DNA from: UBA2882 sp045542735
GTDB lineage: Bacteria > Bacillota > Clostridia > Lachnospirales > Lachnospiraceae
Length of the DNA stretch: 64,000 bases
Direction: 5' to 3'
Assembly (NCBI GenBank): GCA_045542735.1
Contig: JAZQLQ010000018.1
Span: 10,470 to 74,469 of the forward strand
A program made the position numbers and the translations under genes. Positions within the stretch are counted from its first letter, which is position 1, and every line of letters starts with the position of its first letter. Below, piece by piece: positions 41,712 through 50,831 of this stretch. The notes beneath the pieces are model-generated. The model saw only the letters and a list, made by a program, of their open reading frames with translations, did not search any database and was not told where the DNA came from.

Positions 41712-42649
41712 TAATATACATATAAGATTATGCAGACTATGCTGCACAGGATTATCTTGTGCAGCATATATTTTTTGCGGGATAGACCGCTATGATTTAA
41801 AATATGAAAGGTTTGCAAATGGCAGGATATTCCTGTAAATACAAGAAATATATGGGTGTATGCAAAGGTTTGCCGGAAAGGCAGGTTTAATGCATGGATA
41901 CTCATCAGACCGCCGGATATTTCTAAGAGGTTATGAAAAAAACTACAAATAATGGAGGCGTTCTGAAATATCAACTTGGGAACCATAACCAGGAGATTGC
42001 ATAAAATCATATAACCACCCAGCATACCCATCTGAATCAGCCCATTGTGAATGCTTGTATCCATAGCAGTAAAAAAGGTGGTTGTCTGTTTAGGATGGTC
42101 TTTAAGACCGGAAACCGCGATTGACTTGGAAAGTACTTTACGGTACATGGTATAACGCAAGATAATGCCATATAGGAGAGGGGTTCCGTATAGGAGGCAT
42201 AAACCAAGTAACAGATGTTGACGCGGGATAATATTGCCATATACGAAGGATAAGTAATATGCCGGACCGATGTTATTAACAAAGGTCAATAAATATTCGG
42301 CTTCTTCTTTGCTGATCTTTCCGGTTTCATACTCCAATGCGGCGGTTTTAGCACCCATAGGGAAACCACATAAAAAACCGATGATTAGCACATAGATAGC
42401 ACTATCGGATATATGGTAGATAGAACGAAAAAAATATGCAAAGGGCTTAACTATGATTTGATCCAGATTGAGCCGGATTAACATAGAAGATATAATCATA
42501 AAAGGGAGTAAGGATGGTATCATCTGATTGAACCATACATGGAGTCCTAAATAGGCATATTCCTTTGCCATAGATGAATAGCGAAGGATAATGAACAAAA
42601 GTATACCAAAAAGGAATGTGAGGAACAGGTTTTTTATTAAATTTTTCAT
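41708..42649 (-). CDS. ylbJ: YlbJ-like nucleoside-recognition membrane protein
   Basis: The start at 42649 gives MKNLIKNLFLTFLFG; an earlier in-frame start at 42691 is hydrophilic and lacks a site. The 313-residue protein has about eight membrane segments. The conserved loop LIIGFLCGFPMGAKTAALEY near residue 100 and FVNNIGPAYYLSFVYG near 130 are the gate-domain motifs of the YlbJ/SpoIIIA-type nucleoside-recognition family. In Bacillus subtilis ylbJ lies next to ylbI (coaD) and is made in sporulation. Here it is convergent to the coaD cluster and overlaps it by 4 bases. A spore-envelope role is inferred. Confidence 0.8.
   Translation of the reverse strand: MKNLIKNLFLTFLFGILLFIILRYSSMAKEYAYLGLHVWFNQMIPSLLPFMIISSMLIRLNLDQIIVKPFAYFFRSIYHISDSAIYVLIIGFLCGFPMGAKTAALEYETGKISKEEAEYLLTFVNNIGPAYYLSFVYGNIIPRQHLLLGLCLLYGTPLLYGIILRYTMYRKVLSKSIAVSGLKDHPKQTTTFFTAMDTSIHNGLIQMGMLGGYMILCNLLVMVPKLIFQNASIICSFFHNLLEISGGLMSIHALNLPFRQTFAYTHIFLVFTGISCHLQTFHILNHSGLSRKKYMLHKIILCSIVCIILYVYY
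41738..41776 (+). terminator. Terminator of the parE-to-coiled-coil operon, inside the ylbJ 3-prime end
   Basis: TATGCTGCACA (41738-41748) and TGTGCAGCATA (41758-41768) form a perfect 11-bp stem around GGATTATCT, followed by TATTTTTTG. It lies 27 bases after the stop of the plus-strand gene, within the coding end of the minus-strand ylbJ. Confidence 0.85.
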
Positions 42650-42728
42650 AAAAACATCCCTATAGGTGCAAAATAGTGTATACTTATACATATTAAAAAC
42701 AGATTAAAATCATGCAGGAAGTGAGAAT

Positions 42729-43451
42729 ATGAGATTAGAAAAATATTTGGCGGAATGTGGTATCGGAAGCCGCAGAGATTGTAAAAAAATTATTAGAAAC
42801 GGATGGGTTCGTATCAATGACGAACGTGTTACAGATGTAGCTAGGCAAGTAAATGATGATGACCGGGTTTCTTACATGGGTAGAGAGATTAAGTTGTATA
42901 AAAATCTTTATTATATGCTACATAAACCGGCTGGCTACATTTGTGCTACCAAGGATATAGAGCATGAAACGGTGCTTAGTTTTTTTGAGCCTGCTATTGC
43001 CAAGCATCTGATTATTGTAGGGAGATTGGATAAGGATACGGAAGGTTTACTTCTGTTGACCGATGACGGAGACTTTTCCCATAGATTAACGTCACCCGGT
43101 AAGCATGTGGAGAAAACCTATTTCTTTCGGGCAGAAGGAGTTTTATCACCGGATGCAAAGGATGCGGTGATGAAAGGGCTTAAGATAGGGGACCTGAGAC
43201 CTACACGCCCGGGACAACTTCGAGATATCCGGATAGATGAATCAAAGAACTGCTGTGAGGCATATTTAACCATTTGTGAGGGTAGATACCATCAGGTAAA
43301 GCGTATGGTAAAGGCATTAGGTGCAAATGTGACTTATTTAAAACGCATATCCATCGGAGATCTCCAATTGGATGAAAATCTTAAGCCGGGAGAATATCGC
43401 GCCCTAACCGATGAAGAATTGTCTATGTTTGGAATAGAAAGTGGGAAATAA
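42729..43451 (+). CDS. rluB: RsuA/RluB-family pseudouridine synthase
   Basis: A 240-residue enzyme that changes a rRNA uridine to pseudouridine. An S4 RNA-binding domain covers residues 1-60 (MRLEKYLAECGIGSRRDCK). The catalytic domain has IIVGRLDKDTEGLLLLT with the catalytic aspartate near 101, and GRYHQVKRMVKALG near 195. The short form suggests 23S U2605 (RluB) or 16S U516 (RsuA); these cannot be separated by eye. GAAGTGAG ribosome site. It is divergent from ylbJ and heads a run of six tightly packed genes. Confidence 0.88.
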   Translation: MRLEKYLAECGIGSRRDCKKIIRNGWVRINDERVTDVARQVNDDDRVSYMGREIKLYKNLYYMLHKPAGYICATKDIEHETVLSFFEPAIAKHLIIVGRLDKDTEGLLLLTDDGDFSHRLTSPGKHVEKTYFFRAEGVLSPDAKDAVMKGLKIGDLRPTRPGQLRDIRIDESKNCCEAYLTICEGRYHQVKRMVKALGANVTYLKRISIGDLQLDENLKPGEYRALTDEELSMFGIESGK

Positions 43452-43453
43452 TC

Positions 43454-45313
43454 ATGCCATTTTTACCCATCAGTAAAAAGGAATGTAAAGAACTTGGAAT
43501 TGTACAACCGGATTTTGTATATGTCATTGGGGATGCCTATGTGGATCATCCTTCTTTTGGACATGCCATTATCAGCCGTGTATTGGAGTCTTTTGGCTAT
43601 ACTGTAGCCATTATTTCCCAACCGGATTGGAAAGATCCGGAGAGTATTGCTGTCTTTGGAGAGCCAAGACTTGCCTTTTTGGTTAGCGGCGGCAATATGG
43701 ATTCCATGGTGAATCATTATTATGTCAGCAAAAAAAGACGACCGACAGATGCCTATACACCCGGAGGTGTCATGGGAAAGAGACCGGACCATGCAGTGGT
43801 GGTGTATGGTAATCTGATTCGACGCAAATACAAAAAGACACCCATTATCTTAGGTGGTATTGAAGCGAGCTTGCGGAGAATGGCCCATTATGATTATTGG
43901 TCAGACTCTTTTAAACGCTCTATTTTATTGGATAGCGGTGCAGATCTGATTTCCTATGGAATGGGTGAGAAATCTATTGTTGAGATTGCGGATGCTTTAA
44001 ATAGCGGAATCGCCATAGAAGATATTACCTTTGTAAAAGGAACCGTATACAAATCCCGTAGTATTGACCAGGTTGTGGATGGTATCCGTTTACCTTCTTT
44101 TATGGAAATGCAGGATGATAAGGCGCAATATGCCAAATCTTTTGGGATTCAATATGCCAATACCGATCCCTTTAGCGGTAAGACGCTGATGGAAGAATAT
44201 GATCACAATGTCTATGTCATACAAAATCCACCGGCAGAGCCCCTAAGTACCATGGAAATGGATGATGTATATAATCTTCCTTATATGAGGACTTATCATC
44301 CGTCTTATGAGAAAGCAGGGGGAGTACCTGCAGTAAAAGAGATTCAATTTTCACTTATCAGTAACCGTGGTTGCTTTGGCGGTTGCAGCTTCTGTGCATT
44401 AACCTTTCATCAGGGGAGAATTGTTCAGGTCCGCAGTCATGAATCCATCATAAAAGAAGCCGAAATGATGACAAAGGATCCGGAGTTTAAAGGTTATATC
44501 CATGATGTAGGCGGACCGACGGCCAACTTCCGTGCGCCGGCTTGTAAAAAACAACTATCCAAAGGTGTATGTCCTAATAAACAATGTCTGTATCCGAAGC
44601 CTTGCGCCAATTTGGTGGCAGATCACAAGGATTATGTAAGTCTTTTACGCAAACTTCGTAATTTGCCGGGAGTCAAAAAAGTCTTTGTGCGCTCGGGAAT
44701 CCGGTTTGACTATTTGCTTGCAGACAAAAGCGATACCTTTTTCCATGAATTATTAAAGCATCATGTCAGCGGACAGCTTAAGGTAGCCCCTGAACATATC
44801 TGTGATGCTGTATTATCCAAAATGGGTAAGCCGGAAAATGCGGTATATCAGAAGTTTATTAAAAAATATGAAGATTACAATAAAAAGATTGGCAAAAAAC
44901 AGTATGTGGTGCCGTATTTAATGTCATCACATCCTGGCTCAACCTTAAAAGAGGCAGTGGCTTTGGCAGAGTATATTAGGGATTTGGGATATATACCTCA
45001 GCAGGTACAGGACTTTTATCCCACACCCTCCACCATTTCCACGGTTATGTATTATACCGGACTTGATCCCAGAGACGGTAAAAAGGTTTATGTAGTCAAA
45101 AATCCTCATGAGAAGGCTATGCAACGGGCGCTAATTCAATATAAAAGCCCGGAAAATCATGCTTTGGTTAAGGAAGCCTTACTTTTGGCAGGTCGTGAAG
45201 ATTTGATTGGTTTTGGTCCCAAGTGTCTGATACCGCCGCGTCCCATGGCATACCAAAAGAAAAAAACGGCAAAAGTAAATTCCAACAATCAGAAAGGCAG
45301 GAAAAAGAAATGA
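43454..45313 (+). CDS. YgiQ family radical SAM protein
   Basis: A 619-residue protein. The N terminus (PFLPISKKECKELGIVQPD FVY pattern) is that of YgiQ proteins. The radical SAM cluster cysteines are in NRGCFGGCSFCALTFHQG (CxxxCxxC, about 307). A conserved extra cysteine stretch follows (RAPACKKQLSKGVCPNKQC), and DFYPTPSTISTVMYYTG is near the end. The tail is Lys-rich and disordered. The family is widespread but its substrate is not established. It starts 2 bases after the pseudouridine synthase stop. Confidence 0.9.
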   Translation: MPFLPISKKECKELGIVQPDFVYVIGDAYVDHPSFGHAIISRVLESFGYTVAIISQPDWKDPESIAVFGEPRLAFLVSGGNMDSMVNHYYVSKKRRPTDAYTPGGVMGKRPDHAVVVYGNLIRRKYKKTPIILGGIEASLRRMAHYDYWSDSFKRSILLDSGADLISYGMGEKSIVEIADALNSGIAIEDITFVKGTVYKSRSIDQVVDGIRLPSFMEMQDDKAQYAKSFGIQYANTDPFSGKTLMEEYDHNVYVIQNPPAEPLSTMEMDDVYNLPYMRTYHPSYEKAGGVPAVKEIQFSLISNRGCFGGCSFCALTFHQGRIVQVRSHESIIKEAEMMTKDPEFKGYIHDVGGPTANFRAPACKKQLSKGVCPNKQCLYPKPCANLVADHKDYVSLLRKLRNLPGVKKVFVRSGIRFDYLLADKSDTFFHELLKHHVSGQLKVAPEHICDAVLSKMGKPENAVYQKFIKKYEDYNKKIGKKQYVVPYLMSSHPGSTLKEAVALAEYIRDLGYIPQQVQDFYPTPSTISTVMYYTGLDPRDGKKVYVVKNPHEKAMQRALIQYKSPENHALVKEALLLAGREDLIGFGPKCLIPPRPMAYQKKKTAKVNSNNQKGRKKK

Positions 45314-46065
45314 AAATTGCAATTGTAACAGGTGCCAGCAGTGGTATGGGTAAAGAATTTGTACAACAGATTGACCGTGCCTGTAATGATCTGGATCAGA
45401 TATGGGTAATTGCCAGAAGTGTTGATAATACAGAGTTTGCCGATACAAAGGCAGAACTTGTCCGGATTCCGTTAGATTTAACAAAGGAAGAAGATAACCG
45501 GATTTTTGTCAATCGATTGGAAACAGAGAAACCGCAGATTAAGATTTTGGTAAACAGTGCCGGATTTGGAAAACTGGGCAAATTTGCCGAGGTGCCTTTG
45601 GATATTCAGACCGATATGATTGAATGTAATGATGTGGCTTTGGTAAAGATGTGCCACTTCTGCATTCCTTATGTGGTAAAAGGTGGTTATATCATCAATA
45701 TGGCAAGTGTAGCTGCTTTCATGCCACAAATGCGCTTTGCCATCTATGCAGCATCCAAAGCCTTTGTATTAAGCTTTTCCAGAGCGTTGCATTATGAATT
45801 AAAAGATAAAAAAATCAGTGTAACAGCTGTCTGTCCCGGACCTGTAAAAACAGCTTTCTTTGATACGGCAGAAGAATATGGTTATACCTTGGTAATAAAG
45901 AAATATATTATGGCAAAACCGGAAAAGGTGGTTGCACTTGCTTTGCGTGATGCAAAAAACAGACAACAGGTATCCGTCTATGGTCCGCTTATGAAAGGAA
46001 TGCGTATTTTAACCAAATGTGTACCCAAGCGTGTACTGTTGGATATTTATGATAAAATGGTTTAA
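45310..46065 (+). CDS. Short-chain dehydrogenase/reductase
   Basis: ATG at 45310 overlaps the YgiQ stop (ATGA); an earlier in-frame start lies inside YgiQ. The 251-residue NAD(P)-binding protein has VTGASSGMGKEF (7-18), NSAGFGKLGKF (about 82) and the catalytic Ser/Tyr/Lys (MASVAAFMPQM; YAASKAF about 147-151). PGPVKTAF follows, as in classical SDRs. The substrate cannot be predicted. Coupled to YgiQ, but a common pathway is not evident. Confidence 0.88.
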   Translation: MKIAIVTGASSGMGKEFVQQIDRACNDLDQIWVIARSVDNTEFADTKAELVRIPLDLTKEEDNRIFVNRLETEKPQIKILVNSAGFGKLGKFAEVPLDIQTDMIECNDVALVKMCHFCIPYVVKGGYIINMASVAAFMPQMRFAIYAASKAFVLSFSRALHYELKDKKISVTAVCPGPVKTAFFDTAEEYGYTLVIKKYIMAKPEKVVALALRDAKNRQQVSVYGPLMKGMRILTKCVPKRVLLDIYDKMV

Positions 46066-46082
46066 AGGGAAAGGATAAAGAA

Positions 46083-46649
46083 ATGAAGCAGAAATTTAAA
46101 CAGGGCGAATATGAATATTATAATTGGAAGAGAAATCGTGAAATTATAAAAACACTGATATATTTTGGGATTTCATTGGCGTTATTGGCAGCCGGTTACA
46201 TTGCAACCGGTACAAAAGCCAATTTGCTGACAATTGTTGCTGTACTTGGCTTACTTCCGGCGAGTAAAAGTATGGTAGGTATGATTATGTATATGCGCTA
46301 TCATGGCTGCAATGAAGAAAACTATGCTATTTTAAAGGATACATTGGAGAAATTCAATCATGCCTATGGTTTGGTATTTACATCTTATAAAAAGACCTAC
46401 GAAGTAGCAGGTTGTATTGTAAAGAATGGTTATGTTTACGGATATCTGACCAATCATCAGGATATGCATGAGGATTTGGAGAGTCATATCGAAGGTATTG
46501 CAAAACGGAACGGATATCAGATTACCATTGCTATGTACACCAAGACGGATGAGTATTTGGAGCGTCTGAACCAAATCGTTGATAAAAAAACGGAAAATGA
46601 AGAAAATGATGCAAAGATTATGGAGTTATTGCACCAGATTTCATTATAA
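46083..46649 (+). CDS. Hypothetical membrane protein, 188 residues
   Basis: I do not recognise the family. The order is a basic N terminus (KQKFKQGEYEYYNWKRNREI), two membrane helices (LIYFGISLALLAAGYIA; LLTIVAVLGLLPASKSMVG) and a soluble cytosolic domain from about 85 (TSYKKTYEVAGCIVKNGYVY; IAKRNGYQITIAMYTKTDEY). The soluble part has a repeating strand-helix pattern. It lies between the SDR and the second pseudouridine synthase with short gaps and an AAAGGGAAAGG site. Confidence 0.55.
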   Translation: MKQKFKQGEYEYYNWKRNREIIKTLIYFGISLALLAAGYIATGTKANLLTIVAVLGLLPASKSMVGMIMYMRYHGCNEENYAILKDTLEKFNHAYGLVFTSYKKTYEVAGCIVKNGYVYGYLTNHQDMHEDLESHIEGIAKRNGYQITIAMYTKTDEYLERLNQIVDKKTENEENDAKIMELLHQISL

Positions 46650-46665
46650 GGATGTTTGAAAAACT

Positions 46666-47712
46666 ATGAAAGAATTCAAAATCGGTCCCAATGAAGCGGG
46701 ACAAAGATTTGATAAATATCTGGGGAAATTACTTTCCGAAGCATCCATGAGTTTTGTGTTTAAAATGCTTCGCAAAAAGAATTTCACGTTAAATGACAAA
46801 AAAGCCGCAGGAAATGAAATGTTAAAGGAAGGTGATATCGTCAAATTGTTTTTATCGGACGATACCTTTGACAAATTTTCCACGCCGATACAAAAAAATA
46901 ACCGTGCAGAGTCATTTCGGGCTTATACGGAAGCAGACTTAAATAAACTTGGATTACATATTTTATATGAAGACAAGCATATTTTAGCATTTTATAAACC
47001 GGCAGGAATGTTATCACAAAAGTCAAAAGACGGGGATGTGTCAGTGAATGAGTATCTGATTGGTTATCTTTTACAAAAAGGAGAATTAACCAAAGAAGAA
47101 ATGCAGACCTTCCGGCCTTCCATAGCCAATCGTTTGGACCGTAATACATCCGGTCTGATTTTATGTGGAAAAAGTCTTTCGGGCTTGCAATATCTTGCAC
47201 AGGTGATTAAAGACAGAAGCTTACAAAAGTATTATATCTGTCTGGTAGAAGGAAGTGTGACGGAACCTGTAGATTTAGAGGGTTATCTTTATAAGGACAG
47301 TAAGACCAATACTGTGACGGTGACGAAGCAGGAGCCGGATGACCGGAAAGAAGGTTCCTATATCAAAACGGGCATTAACCCAATTGGTCAATATAAAATT
47401 ACCAATCAGCAGAAAGAAAAGGCATATTCTGAATTGTGCATCCATCTTCATACGGGAAAGACACATCAGATCCGTGCCCATTTGGCAAGTATCGGACATC
47501 CCATTGTGGGTGATTTTAAATACGGAAGTGCAGATCACAGCATGTTGGCAAAAAGATGCGGTATCAGACGTCAACTGTTACATGCATATCGTGTTGTATT
47601 CCCCCGGACAGAAGGTGCATTTGACTATTTGTCAAATAAGGAAGTTATAGCAAAGCCCTATGGTGATTATGAACGGGCTTTAAAGGAATTAAAGAATGGG
47701 AACATGGAGTAG
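46666..47712 (+). CDS. RluC/RluD-family pseudouridine synthase
   Basis: A 348-residue enzyme with an S4-like N-terminal domain (KIGPNEAGQRFDKYLGKLL) and the catalytic domain of the RluA/C/D class: HILYEDKHILAFYKPAGM, the catalytic aspartate in IANRLDRNTSGLILCG (about 157), and LHTGKTHQIRAHLASIGHP near 263. It modifies one or more uridines in 23S rRNA; RluC (positions 955, 2504, 2580) is likely but not certain. Its last 17 bases overlap recU. Confidence 0.88.
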   Translation: MKEFKIGPNEAGQRFDKYLGKLLSEASMSFVFKMLRKKNFTLNDKKAAGNEMLKEGDIVKLFLSDDTFDKFSTPIQKNNRAESFRAYTEADLNKLGLHILYEDKHILAFYKPAGMLSQKSKDGDVSVNEYLIGYLLQKGELTKEEMQTFRPSIANRLDRNTSGLILCGKSLSGLQYLAQVIKDRSLQKYYICLVEGSVTEPVDLEGYLYKDSKTNTVTVTKQEPDDRKEGSYIKTGINPIGQYKITNQQKEKAYSELCIHLHTGKTHQIRAHLASIGHPIVGDFKYGSADHSMLAKRCGIRRQLLHAYRVVFPRTEGAFDYLSNKEVIAKPYGDYERALKELKNGNME

Positions 47713-48229
47713 CAGAGGTCTTCGGGGATCAACCCTGGAAGAATTAATCAATCGGACAAATGAAAAATATCGCGAGAACGGGTTGGCATTAATCCAAAAG
47801 GTACCCACACCCATCACACCTATGAAGATTGATCAGCAGACCAGGCACATTACGCTGGCTTATTTTGATCAGAAATCAACAGTGGATTACATTGGTGCGG
47901 TACAAGGGATTCCGGTTTGCTTTGATGCCAAAGAATGTGCAGTTGATACATTTTCCCTGCAAAACATCCATGAGCATCAGGTGTTGTTTATGGAGGATTT
48001 TGAAAAGCAACAGGGTGTGGCGTTTTTCATTATTCATTTTACCCATAGGGATCAATTGTATTATCTGTCGTTTAGACAACTGAAACAATTTTGGCAACGG
48101 GCAAAAGAAGGCGGACGGAAAAGCTTCCGCTATGATGAATTGGATCATTCCTATGTGTTTACACAAAAGGCCGGCTTGTTTGTTCCCTATCTGGATATGA
48201 TTCAAAAAGATTTAAATGATAGAGATTGA
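47696..48229 (+). CDS. recU: Holliday junction resolvase RecU
   Basis: A 177-residue nuclease that cuts four-way junctions in Gram-positive bacteria, in place of RuvC. Family segments are GSTLEELINRTNEKYRENGL, KVPTPITPMKIDQQ, STVDYIGAVQGIPVCFDAKE (catalytic acidic residues and the Lys) and FSLQNIHEHQVLFMEDFEKQ. It overlaps the upstream pseudouridine synthase gene. RuvAB are encoded at 19.6-21.3 kb, so the window holds the whole branch-migration and resolution set. Confidence 0.9.
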   Translation: MGTWSSRGLRGSTLEELINRTNEKYRENGLALIQKVPTPITPMKIDQQTRHITLAYFDQKSTVDYIGAVQGIPVCFDAKECAVDTFSLQNIHEHQVLFMEDFEKQQGVAFFIIHFTHRDQLYYLSFRQLKQFWQRAKEGGRKSFRYDELDHSYVFTQKAGLFVPYLDMIQKDLNDRD

Positions 48230-48254
48230 CAAGAAACATCCTTTCTTGTATACT
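48226..48254 (+). promoter_or_regulatory. Promoter of the histidine operon
   Basis: TTGACA (48226-48231, overlapping the recU stop), 17 bases, TATACT (48249-48254). The leader of about 65 bases has no T-box structure that I can see. Confidence 0.8.
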
Positions 48255-48324
48255 ACCAATAGTTTGATTTGCTAATTCGCTACCATGATAACACTTTAAA
48301 GCGATAAAGCGGATGGAGGATTAT

Positions 48325-49539
48325 ATGAAAAGATTTGTACATACACCGGAAGGTGTTCGTGATGTATATGGGGCAGAATGCCGTAGAAAACGCAAAGTGC
48401 AGGATATGATTCATGCCAATTTTGCAAGTTTTGGATACGAAGATATTCAGACCCCGGCTTTTGAGTTTTTTGATGTGTTTGGCAGGGAAATCGGCACAAC
48501 ACCCAGTAAAGAACTTTACAAATTTTTTGATAAAGATGGAAATACACTGGTATTACGTCCTGACTTTACACCATCCATCGGTAGATGCGCTGCCAAATAT
48601 TTTATGGAGCAATCGGTGCCGGTGAGATTGACTTATCTTGGAAATACCTATACCAACACTTCCAATTTGCAGGGTAAGTTAAAGGAAATGACCCAGATGG
48701 GTGTGGAGCTCATTGGTGATTCATCTGTTATGGCAGATGCAGAAATGATCCATTTGGCTGTATCTTCCCTGAAGGCTTCCGGACTCAAAGAGTTCCAGGT
48801 AAGCATCGGTGAGATTGGCTTTTTCAAAGGTGTATGTGAGGAAGCGATGTTGGATGAAGAGACAGAAATGAATCTTCGTGAATATATTTCCAACAAAAAC
48901 TATTTTGGTGCAGAAGAATTACTTTCTTCCAATCAAAAACTGGATGCGGAAAAAATTGAATCTTTCTTGAAGATTACAGAGTTGTTTGGTTCTTTTGAGG
49001 TGCTGGACGAAGCCTTAACATTAGTACATAATGAAAGAAGTAAACAAGCTATTGCACGTTTGCAACAGTTATATGAATTGTTGAAAATGTACGGTGATGA
49101 AAAGTATGTTTCCTTTGATTTGGGTCTGGTAAGTAAATATCATTATTATACAGGTATTATATTTAAAGGCTATACCTATGGTGTAGGTGATGCTGTTATG
49201 ACGGGTGGCCGTTATGACAGTTTATTGGCTTATTTTGGTAAAGATGCAGCATCTATCGGATTTGTCATCAATGTGGATTCGGTTATGCAGGCATTGGCAA
49301 CCAGAGACTTGTTACCGGAGCTTGTTGCAGATACAACGGTTGTTTTATATGAAGATGACTGTGTGGCAGAGGCAATCCGATATGCCAGTGAATTACGCAA
49401 GCTTGGAAATGCCTGTGAGTTGTTAATGAAGGATGAAACGGTTGCAGATGATGTGTATGTAGAATTTGCAAAGAACAATCATAAAAAAGCCGTTCTGAAG
49501 ATGACCGCAAAAGGTACAAAGAAACTGTACGAAATGTAG
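48325..49539 (+). CDS. hisZ: ATP phosphoribosyltransferase regulatory subunit HisZ
   Basis: ATG at 48325 follows TGGAGGA. The 404-residue protein is a paralogue of histidyl-tRNA synthetase catalytic domain that activates short HisG. It shows class II synthetase-like motifs (FVHTPEGVRDVYGAEC; TLVLRPDFTPSIGRCAAKYF; VMTGGRYDSLLAYFGK), but lacks the tRNA-binding end. The short-form hisG follows after 13 bases, which fits the HisZ-HisG pair. It is somewhat long; the C-terminal 90 residues (VLYEDDCVAEAIRYASELRK) look like an anticodon-binding-like domain. Confidence 0.92.
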   Translation: MKRFVHTPEGVRDVYGAECRRKRKVQDMIHANFASFGYEDIQTPAFEFFDVFGREIGTTPSKELYKFFDKDGNTLVLRPDFTPSIGRCAAKYFMEQSVPVRLTYLGNTYTNTSNLQGKLKEMTQMGVELIGDSSVMADAEMIHLAVSSLKASGLKEFQVSIGEIGFFKGVCEEAMLDEETEMNLREYISNKNYFGAEELLSSNQKLDAEKIESFLKITELFGSFEVLDEALTLVHNERSKQAIARLQQLYELLKMYGDEKYVSFDLGLVSKYHYYTGIIFKGYTYGVGDAVMTGGRYDSLLAYFGKDAASIGFVINVDSVMQALATRDLLPELVADTTVVLYEDDCVAEAIRYASELRKLGNACELLMKDETVADDVYVEFAKNNHKKAVLKMTAKGTKKLYEM

Positions 49540-49552
49540 GAGACATGGTAAA

Positions 49553-50200
49553 ATGAGTGAAGATATGAGATATATTACCTTTGCCTTAGGAAAAGGCAGA
49601 CTTGCCAAAAAGACATTGGAGCTTTTGGAAGAAATCGGTATTACTTGTGAAGAGATGAAGGATAAGGACACACGTAAGCTGATTTTTGTAAATGAAGAAT
49701 TAAAATTAAAATTCTTTCTTGCAAAAGGGCCTGATGTACCTACTTATGTAGAGTACGGTGCTGCAGACATTGGTGTTGTAGGAAAAGATACTTTGTTGGA
49801 GGAAGGCAGACGTGCTTATGAAGTCCTGGATCTGGGCTTTGGTAAATGCCGTATGTGTGTATGCGGACCGGAAAGTGCAAGGGAATTGTTGCAACATCAT
49901 GAAATGATCCGTGTAGCCAGCAAATATCCCAAGATTGCAAAGGACTATTTCTACAACAAAAAACATCAGACGGTTGATATTATTAAGTTAAACGGTTCGG
50001 TAGAGCTTGGTCCCATCGTTGGTCTTTCCGATGTGATTGTAGATATTGTGGAAACAGGATCAACTTTGAAAGAAAATGGGCTTGTGGTACTTGAGGAGAT
50101 TTGTCCATTATCAGCAAGAATGATTGTCAATCAGGTAAGCATGAAGATGGAAGCAGATCGTATCAAGAAATTGATTCATGATCTGAGAGAACGATTATAA
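49553..50200 (+). CDS. hisG: ATP phosphoribosyltransferase catalytic subunit, short form
   Basis: A 215-residue enzyme for the first step of histidine synthesis (PRPP plus ATP). MRYITFALGKGRLAKKTLEL gives an alternative start at 49565; the 49553 ATG (MSEDMRY) is nearer to GGAGAC and is kept. The PRPP site is VGLSDVIVDIVETGSTLKEN near residue 160. It lacks the C-terminal regulatory domain of long HisG, so it depends on HisZ. Confidence 0.94.
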   Translation: MSEDMRYITFALGKGRLAKKTLELLEEIGITCEEMKDKDTRKLIFVNEELKLKFFLAKGPDVPTYVEYGAADIGVVGKDTLLEEGRRAYEVLDLGFGKCRMCVCGPESARELLQHHEMIRVASKYPKIAKDYFYNKKHQTVDIIKLNGSVELGPIVGLSDVIVDIVETGSTLKENGLVVLEEICPLSARMIVNQVSMKMEADRIKKLIHDLRERL

Positions 50201-50225
50201 CAATACCAAAAAGAGAGGTAGTAAA

Positions 50226-50813
50226 ATGGGAAGAATAGCAGAAATTGAAAGAAGAACAGCGGAAACCGATATTTCCATGACATTAGAATTGGACGGTTGC
50301 GGCAAATCAGAAGTCACCACAGGTGTTGGTTTTCTTGATCACATGTTTGCAGGTTTTGCCAAACACGGTTATTTTGACCTGGAGTTAAAAGCAGTGGGTG
50401 ATTTGGATGTGGATGCACATCATACAGTAGAGGATTGCGGTATTGTGCTTGGCACAGCTATTGCACAGGCTGTAGGTGATAAAAAGGGCATTAACCGTTA
50501 CGGCTATTTTATTCTCCCTATGGATGAAGCCTTGGTACTGTGTGCCGTGGATCTTTGCGGCAGACCGTATTTTAGCATGGATGCTTCTTTTAAAGGACAA
50601 TATGTAGGTGATATGGATACACAGCTTGTGAATGAGTTCTTTTATGCCGTATCTTATAGTGCAGGGATGAATCTGCACATCAAGGTTTTATCCGGTGAAA
50701 ATGATCACCATGTAATTGAGGCTATGTTTAAAGCATTTGCCAAAGCCCTTGATATGGCATGTGCAAAAGAACCCAGATGTAATGATGTACCAAGCACCAA
50801 AGGTGCACTATAA
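50226..50813 (+). CDS. hisB: Imidazoleglycerol-phosphate dehydratase
   Basis: A 195-residue monofunctional HisB for the sixth step of histidine synthesis. The metal-binding histidines are in GFLDHMFAGFAKHGYFDL (about 40), DAHHTVEDCGIVLGTAIAQA (about 65) and ENDHHVIEAMFKAFAKAL (about 160). AGAGAGGT precedes the ATG. hisD, hisC, hisH, hisA and hisF, which often lie here, are absent, so the pathway is split over the genome. Confidence 0.95.
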   Translation: MGRIAEIERRTAETDISMTLELDGCGKSEVTTGVGFLDHMFAGFAKHGYFDLELKAVGDLDVDAHHTVEDCGIVLGTAIAQAVGDKKGINRYGYFILPMDEALVLCAVDLCGRPYFSMDASFKGQYVGDMDTQLVNEFFYAVSYSAGMNLHIKVLSGENDHHVIEAMFKAFAKALDMACAKEPRCNDVPSTKGAL

Positions 50814-50831
50814 GCAGAACGGAGATTATCA

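Noticed and set aside
48255..48324. T-box leader before the his operon
   Set aside because: The leader is about 65 bases, with no AGGGTGGNACCGCG-type T-box sequence or terminator.
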